Notes under the pieces: generated by a model | The model's input: only the letters and a program-made list of their open reading frames with translations | What the model was told of the DNA's origin: nothing | Databases searched by the model: none | Source of the DNA: Apostichopus japonicus | Lineage: Eukaryota > Echinodermata > Holothuroidea > Aspidochirotida > Stichopodidae | NCBI RefSeq assembly: GCF_037975245.1 | Contig: NC_092568.1 | Location: 18,125,001-18,189,000 of the forward strand | Length of the DNA stretch: 64,000 nucleotides | Direction: 5' to 3' | Made by a program: the position numbers and the translations under genes | In this document: piece by piece, positions 9,448 through 18,400 of the stretch | How the letters are laid out: the number at the start of each line of letters is the position of its first letter | How positions within the stretch are numbered: the first letter of the stretch is position 1

Positions 9448-12400
9448 GTATGTATTGTTGTCATACAGAAGAGGAAGATTACTGGGTGAACTTTAAGTGA
9501 ATTAAAGTCCTATCTCAGTCACATTAATAGCCTTGTGCTGTTGTGAATCTTGAATGTTCTTTTCATAAGGCACATACTGGAAAGCTCTCAAAAATAGATA
9601 CTTCCTTAGGAGACTAAAATTAAGGCTCACAAATGAAAGATCGAAAAAGAAAGACTACCTCAAGATAGTTTTGTCTGGTTCATACAGCTGTGTTAATCTC
9701 TTTACAAGAAAATAAGCTTGTACTATACATATATAAGCACAGCTACAGTTTATGAAGGTTAAGCTCATCATATCATACTGTATTGAATTTTATGATTATT
9801 TCACTGAATACTTGTGTGTATGTACATTAATTTTTTTGTTGCGATTATGGGGGGGGTGGGGGCATAGGGGGAGAGGGAGGCGGGCAGAGTGGCTTATGAT
9901 TTGTCGAGATGTTCAATAGTGCATTCATTTTAAAAGTATGTATAATGCCTGAATCTCTTGCCTACTCTTCTTTCAGGTGAAACTACACAGAGTAGATGAG
10001 AATCCAGATTCGAACAGTATAATGCTCTCCCTTGAAGATTCAAAAAATATACAAATTGATTGCCAGGACAAGAACATAATGGTAAAGTAATTTTGGTTTT
10101 TAAATTTTATGGTTTATTATATTGACGATCTAAACAGTAAGTTGCTTTCAAACTGCAAGAAGCAGAATGAAGTAAAGAAGTACTTAGAGAATCATGGAGG
10201 ATTTCTATATACTCCTCTACCTATTTTTACACCTAGCAAGTACAGATATGAGATACACATAGCAAATCCTATTGAAATATGTTTTTCACAAATGTAAGAC
10301 AGCTTCTAAGCATCGGAAATAATCATAAAACTGCCACTTAAGTTTGAAAAGTTTATCAGCAGTAAGAGTAAATCCTACTCATAGTATCAGAGAAAGATTG
10401 CAGGCACTTCCAACTTAATAACTTGTGTGGTTACCCTTCAGACGTTACAGAGTGTTCCCTTTGCATGAGATAATTTAGTATTTCAAATTTTGTGTAGCAC
10501 TTTTGAAGGTATCTTCAACTAAAGCTTCTGTGTACAAAACTGCTCTATGCATCTTTGCACAACTACAAAGCAATTTGACCATTTTGCATAGGTTTTTTTT
10601 AAATATATTTTTTGTGATGCGATACCCTGGATAAAGGATTCCCTGTTCTGTATGAAATGAACTGTAGCTATGTATCACTACTTTGTATAATATCTTGTAT
10701 AAATATTATCTTATCAATGTAGCATCGTGATTGTTGCATATAAATCTGCTAAATTGCTCCACTTTATGTGGTTTATAAAATTCTCTGTCGTTGGGTGATG
10801 GCGTTGTAGAAGTCGTCAGTTTATACAATTGATCTCACCGGCTGATGAGATCACAAAGTTTGGACTGTGAATTCGTTAAGGAATATTAGTTGATAGTTTA
10901 TTTCAGAAATAGTTTTAATGTCTTGTTGACTGGCATTTTATTATGTATTAGTGTACAGTACAGCAAGCAAGAATAAACAATAGAACATTTTTCTATCAAA
11001 TTCTTATATATCTTTTTTTTTTTATATTTGATAAGTCTCTCTCTGTCAGTCCAGTACATCTTGTGCTCAAATCCAGGATGTTTGAGCATCATGTTGGTTG
11101 CACATTAAACTTGCCCTTTTTGCATAAATCATACAAGTAGAAGAGCCAATTTCTTCCACAGCCATCCTTTTCCTCTCTGTCGGCATCCAAGTAGCCAAAA
11201 TGAAAACTAAAAACAATAAATATATTTTAGTTATCTCTCTTCACTGAGGAAAGGCTTGCTGTCATAGATTGCTAGTAGGTTCTATTCACACAATATGAGG
11301 CAGAAGTTTGTTCTTATTGATATACCACACAGATGTGTGCATAATTCCTGAAAATTTGTGTTTTACATATACATTTTATAATTTGATATGATACATTGCA
11401 TTTTTTTCCACCCTGCAGTTGAATTTTCCATCATCATCCCAGCCTACAACATTACAGATCAACGGAGATAGAAATCGCTGCTATCAAGATTGTAATGTGA
11501 CTGTGAATAACATGTATCAGCAAAACAGTTCTTATGGTACGTAGGTAGGATGATGTGTCATAAACTTACAATTTTTTTCATAACTGATTGCAAAAATAAG
11601 CATCAGGTATTTTATGAATTGAAGTCAGGAAATTTGAAATGTTTTGAAGCGAGTGGTTTCACTGCTCTTCGTAAAATTCAAACTTAACAACAAAAATTGA
11701 TTTTGGGAGTTAGAATTGTGGATTTAATTGAATATCACAAAATTTCTCCAAAAGAGAAAGTTGCCCATTTGATGAAGCTCTAAATACAAAAAAAAACTAT
11801 CAAAGTTGCAGCATACTTTGTAATTGGTTTGTAACTTTTCATCTGTTTCATACAAGTCCTCATTCAAACAAAGAGAGGCATGTGGTGACAATCTTTTAGT
11901 CCAAGAAAGAAAAAAATATTTTGCGGTATAAACAAATTTAATATACTTTTTTCCTTTTCAACCTCCTTGAGGTCTATATTGTATGTTGTTTCAATTTTAA
12001 AGGGAGTGAAGACTCGCGCACAAAGAAACGTCTCATGCTGGTAATCTGACCTAGTTTCAAATGAGGTGTAACAGAAGTGTTAGACACCACCATCGATCCC
12101 AGAAAATTCACACACAGCTTGCTACCGTCAGTAATTAGATACTAGTGTACAGTCAATACATAGAGCTACGGTCAATACCCACAACACAGTGAACATAGCG
12201 GCAGCGATAGACATCTCAGGTCTAGATGTAGAGACAAGAAGAAAACTTCATATGCAAGCAACGGAAAGTTAACTTTTTCAGAGCGCGGCACACAGTTTGG
12301 GGCGAGTCTTCAATGCCTTTAATGGTTCTGTTTAGACTACCATGAACATAACTACTCCTCAGATATATTTCTCGTATTATTTTTTTTGTATTTCTTGTGA

Positions 12401-15400
12401 TTCTTTACTCAGTGCCAGAGATACAGTCGCCTGTGAAGAGACCTCATCCTGGAGGTGAGTTTTGATCCCCTTCTGCTGGAAATATTAACTGTCTTGAAGC
12501 TGCTAAAAGAGGTAAATAGGGTTTTAGGTATGATCAAGAGGAACTTCAGTTTTCTGAAAGAGGACATCGTAGTTAGGCTTTATTAAGCAGTTGGTTAGGC
12601 CTCATCTGGAGTATGCTGTGCAGGCTTGGAACCCATATTTTGCTAAAGGAAGTACTTGAAAAGGTCCAGAGGAGGGCTACAAGGATGATTCGTTCCATAA
12701 AGAGTGTTCCTTATTTTACAACCGTTGAATCTCACCATACTGGAACTTAGGAGGTTACGTGGTGACTTGATTCAGGTTTTCAAGATTGTGTATGGTTTTG
12801 ACAATTTATCCTTCACCGACTTGTTCATGTTTGCTAATAGTAGTTGTACCAGAGGTCATTTGTCTTAAACTCCAAAAGTCACAAAGTAAGATTAATATTC
12901 GGCATAACTTTTTTTGTAATAGCGTTGTGAATGAGTGGAACGGTTTGCTCGAGAAAGTTGGACTTGCAAGTAGTGTCAATGGGTTTAAGAATGCTTTGGA
13001 CAAGCACTTTAAGCATTGTAATCGGGTCTGAGTGTTTGTGTCTTCAGTTTTTTTGCTCTCTTTATAGGGTCCTTGATGGGGACTTGAGTGTCCCTCCTGA
13101 TCCTTTTTTTTTCTACTAAACTAAACTAACTCTCTAATAGCTTCTACCTATTTGTTGCTTGTTACAATATGCATGAGATGGTTATCTAAACCAATCAGTT
13201 TGCGAGAGGTTTTTGATAATGCTAAAACCACTCTAAACTGTCCTCCCATATCATGTTTCAAAGCACTAGTACTGACAAACTGTCATTAGTTAGTGATTTA
13301 AAGGAGGATATGAAAGAACAATATGTAGAAATTATCACAAATTTGGATAAAATTTGGCAAATGAAATGCGCATCCACCTTTCTTTAAAACTGTAAAAATG
13401 TATATAATTTTCCATAATTCTTTTAGCATTTCATATAGAAGTTTATAAAATTATGAAAGTTTTCTATTGCTTCTGGTTCATTTTTATCTTGAGAGAGAGA
13501 GAAGATTGTTGAATTTATTTGCTTTTTTAGTGTCCTTACTAGTTTTCTATGTCCTTGCTTTTTAAGGCTCACAGGAAGATAACGAATTCAAGAGATCACG
13601 AGAAAGTTTTGCAGATTCACCAGCTGAAAGACAAAGGATCAAAAATGGTACTTTAAGAAATAAAGCAAAAAAAGAAAACAATATCTATAGTCATTTTTTT
13701 AGATCAAATTATACAACATATGCTACATGATATTGTAATATTCTATTAAATAGCTTATACAGTCAGTCGATAAATCTACTTTGAGTCAGTTTTATACTTA
13801 TCAATAAGACGAAGGATTTATTCGTAAAGATATATCAGGTACTAAAGATGTATTGCAAAAATGCCACAACTGGTCCCTTATTTAAGACAACTTTGACCAC
13901 TTATACCCCATTGAATCTCTCTAGCATGAATCTAATGAAGGAACATTCATCATAACCTGTCTGATGCAAATTCACCCCTCGGTTCCCATACTTATGGGCA
14001 CTTTCACACGATCGATTTAGAGATCTGAATTACAGTGCAAGTGTACTCGCACAATAGGACTGAGATGACAGCACCATCTGTAGAAACCTCGAAGAGCTCC
14101 ATTGGATAACCTTTGACCTATGTTGTTGCTATGGTAAGTAGCATTGAGCAATAAGACCACTGAACAAACAGTAGTAGGATAATATTAAAGCCACACTGTG
14201 TTTTTTTCTACTGCTTTTCAGATAACAGGATGTTGTTGATTGAACATCTATGGAAGAAATATGAAGACGTCAACTCCAGCATGACACCGGTTCCACGGAG
14301 ACGTGCGCAGAGGTGGCATATAAAGAAACTATTCGTAGACATAGGAGTCTCTATTCTGGACCAGACAAAGAGCAGCCGGCATGCCGGCAGTTGGAATTCG
14401 CTGAAGACTTACAAGGCGTTATTCACTAGCGAACATCTGGCCGAAGCCAAGAGAATCGTCATCGAGGGAGATCCCGGCTGCGGTAAGACCACCCTGATGC
14501 ATCAGTTAGCGTACCTCTGGTGCAGTAAGGTGGCCCCCATGGACAAGGTCGATATATTTGTACTTCTGTCCATGAATGAAATGAAGCCCGGTTGGTCGAT
14601 ACACAAGGCCATCAAGGAGACTCTCCTCCCAACAGATTGCAAGTTAGAAGCGGAGGACATCGAGGACATCTTGAAGGACGGATCGTGCAAGGTCTTGGCG
14701 CTAGACGGACTCGACGAATACTCGGGGAGGACAGCCGAACGTTACATGGACGAGGACGTGGTCAAGGATCTCATGAAAGGTCGGTCGCTAAGTAGAGTCA
14801 AGATTCTCCTCACCACCAGAAAATCTTGCGTCTCCGATCTCTACAACTGCTCTGTAGCGAGGGTCAGACTCGACGGGTTCCAGTGGAATCAACATTGCGC
14901 CTACGTCAGGAATGTCCTCGACGGCGAAGACGGTTCGATCCAGAAGTTTTGGAAACTGTTATCCGAGAACGATATCCTCGAGAGTCTGATGGCTGTTCCT
15001 CGCTTCTTTGTGGGTATTCCTCATGTTATCAGGGATATGACAGGAAGTCTAGCCGATTTTAGACTCGACACTGCCACAGGAGCATTCAGATGCATTGAAC
15101 CCTGCCTCGCACACTGCAGAAAAGTTAAGAGATACCCTGGAAGAGCGAAGACATCGAATAAACGTCCGTGTGAAGAATCCGCTTCTCTGATATGCGAACG
15201 AGCCTTTGAGGGTCTCGTAACTGATTGTCGATCGTGGCGCGTAGAAGAGCTACACGACGACCCCGGTTACGTAGGTCTGATTGAGAACGGTGTGCTAGTC
15301 GAGGAGGAGGAGGAGGAGGAAGAGGTCGATCTCCATGGCAACGAGGAATCGACACCAATGAGCGTCAGGTTTATGAAGGATCGTTTTCAGGAGTGGTTCG

Positions 15401-18400
15401 GAGCCAAGTACCTGTCCGGGTTAGCAGAATCCGAGCCAGAATTGTTTGCGGAGAAACTAGAGCAGATAGACCCGAACAGCCTTCAGCATCTTCTACGCTT
15501 CACGTGCGGTCTGAATCCGACAACAGTCAGACCGATACTTGAAAAATGCCTGCAGCAGGTCGAAGGGAAGCCACTGGTGGACATCTTCTGCCTGTGTCTG
15601 CATGAACACAGTGGAGACAAGACTCCTTTGATGGATTTGATCAAAATGATTTGTGCCGAGAAGTTTGACTTCTCCCTCTCCCATCACGGGATGCTGCATC
15701 AGGCCACAGCGTCACTGTTCCGATATGCCTCCGATCAACAGGTTTTTACGTTTTGGGTTTCCTGTACTTAATAAAAAGAAAAAAAGGAAAACAGGCTGCT
15801 GATGTTCATGTTGGCTTCCAAATATTGCTAAAGTTACATCGATTAAGTTTGCAGTCACATTCTATATATTTTCTACCCATTTCTTTACCAGAGTTGTCTT
15901 TTGGTATAATATGAGGTGGGTGGGAGACGAGCATTTAGCCGGTTATCCTGAGCTGGGTGAGGTGGTGGTGTAGGGATAATATAAAGTGTACATAACTTGT
16001 TTTGTACACATGCATGGCAGTGAAACAGCAGCCTGGGGGAGGGGGGGCTTAAGTGGTGGGGTGTGATGAGGCACAGCGCCCTTGTGCCCCAGTCTAACCG
16101 CCTGGTGGTGGATAGAAGGAAGATGCAAGATTTTCAGTTGTGTTTCATGGAGGCCGGGGAAGAGAGGTGTTGGTGTTTGGTATTGTTTTTCACTGCAAAT
16201 ATAGTAGTATTATACATAGCCCGCTTTCCAAGATTGATTTTGGGGCAGTCTCATGGGGATTCTTGCACAGGTGCAGTTCATATACAAGAGACTTGGAGAA
16301 AGATAACCTAACTTTTTAACATGCAAAAATATGCTCCCACAGATTGAGATAAATCGCGTCACTATCCGATCTCGTCACATCAAGGAAACGGACAACTTGG
16401 TTCTTCCGTCCGGAGTGCACTTACAACCACTTCCGACGGCAAGGAAGATCAAACTCAACAACTGGCCCGGTAAAGTAATCTTACCGTGGCTGAAGAGATG
16501 TGCAAGTCTTCAGACCCTTAAGTAAGTGGCAATTTATTTTTGGCATTTTCGTGGGTCAGAAGCTTGGCTTTCAGTTTTAACCCCTGAAGAGTTAATCAAT
16601 TTAAGAAAAAAGAACTTAAGTATAGAGAAGGAGGAGAAGAAAAATATATCAGTAGTGAATAGCCAGAGGTAGTATTTTTCAAAAAGAATGTGAAAACTAT
16701 GAGAATTTTGGTGCGTTGTACAAAAGAATTTCAGGTCCTCGGTTGTGATTTCTAAAGAATCACCACGTCCTCGGAAGAATTCTATTGTATGGGGTATTGT
16801 TAAGGTTAGGGTACGTGGATTTGAACAATGGAAAACACAATGGGGTCCTCGGTCTGAATGTAATACAAACATGTGTGTATGTGTGTGTGTGTGTATGAAG
16901 TGGGATGGAGGAGGGCGGGGGAGGGGGCGGGATGGAATGGAGGGATTCTTGGAAGAAGCAGAGAATGTGGGGGACCTTCAATCCAATTTATCCTTGAAAA
17001 TCTCCAGGTAGAGTACATTCTTACAAAAGGTAATGGTTATCAAACTGAATGCATTATTTTCTATCCATTTCTACAGAATTGTTAACGATACTCCGTTTCC
17101 GGCTGAAGACCTGTGGGAAATTTTTCATGATAAACAGACCAAAGGTAATTGCACAGATTAAGTGCTTACCTTTTGAAGGTTTTTTTCCAAAAGTTGTTAC
17201 ATGACAAGCTCTTGATTCGTAAACATGTCAAAAGGATGCAGTTTTTCTAATATCAATGTAGCAGGGATGTAAGGCTGTATTTACTTTAGGGATCAGATCC
17301 CTGCACTCGGTGTTAGGCGGTAAAAACAAGATAATCTGATTTTGAACCTCTGCCTGCTTCGGTATCAGACCGTTTGTTTGCGATCTCCAAACGCCCCAAA
17401 ATCATCAGCTGTGTGAGGTAGAACACTGTTGATATAATCACCCGCTACTATTGCGACAGATTTACTCATGTTACCAAAACAACGGAAAACAAGTGTCACC
17501 CTTGATCTTGGGTCGACCTTCAGCTCCATTACAAATTTTAGAAGGAGCTCAGGGTCCGATCCTTCCTCGATCCTAGTTTACAGTGGGGTTTCAAATCGCT
17601 GGACCGATATCTATGGTTATGCTACAAAATGGGACCCCGCGAGTACATGCTTTTTGTGAAACCTGTGAAAGAGGTTAGGTGAAGCTCTCCATCTTTTGCT
17701 GTGTGGACAAAAGTGGCATATTTTTGTGGTGAAGCCATGGGGTACGATTCCTGGTTTTGTGAGAATTTTGCATTTTTTTGTTTTTCAAGCTTCATATTTA
17801 ATATTTGCACCACATTCTTTAACCTCTCTCTTCTTTGTAGCTTCATTTGGTGACAGTTTTAATATTCTTTTTATATTTCCTTTCCAGTGGTGTTGGTTAC
17901 ATATGGGATGACCTTTGAACTTGCCAAGGGAAAATGGATGGTAGGTTGTTCTCATTTACTACATAAAAAAACAAGTGTACTATCGTATTAAGGGTCTAGA
18001 AAAGCCAAACTCTGCATGCTGTCTCCACTAAGTTGTAGTATTGAAACGTTCAAATTCAAAACAGATTTAAAGATGTTGTGAACAATGTGAATGCTGTAAA
18101 TTCTATACTTTGGTGAGTATTACCAATAATGTCAAATATTGCATTCAAATAGGTGCCACTTATTGATGGCAAGAAGTGCACTAAATTGGACAGTCATTTG
18201 ACATTGCTATCAAAATTGTTTTTTCATAGAATGGTCTTAAGATGGATGACTTAAAACACTGCAAAAACTTTCCATTGCATTCAAACCTTACACTTGAGCT
18301 TAAAATGGTAAAAACTTGGAAACCATGAGAACTTGACATCCATTAATAGAAATGGAGTGTGTTATTTATTCACTAGCATGTTTTTTAACAAACAGGAGCA

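Noticed and set aside
14502-15699. Other open frames overlapping the NACHT exon on both strands
   Set aside because: They are shadows of the GC-richer NACHT coding exon.
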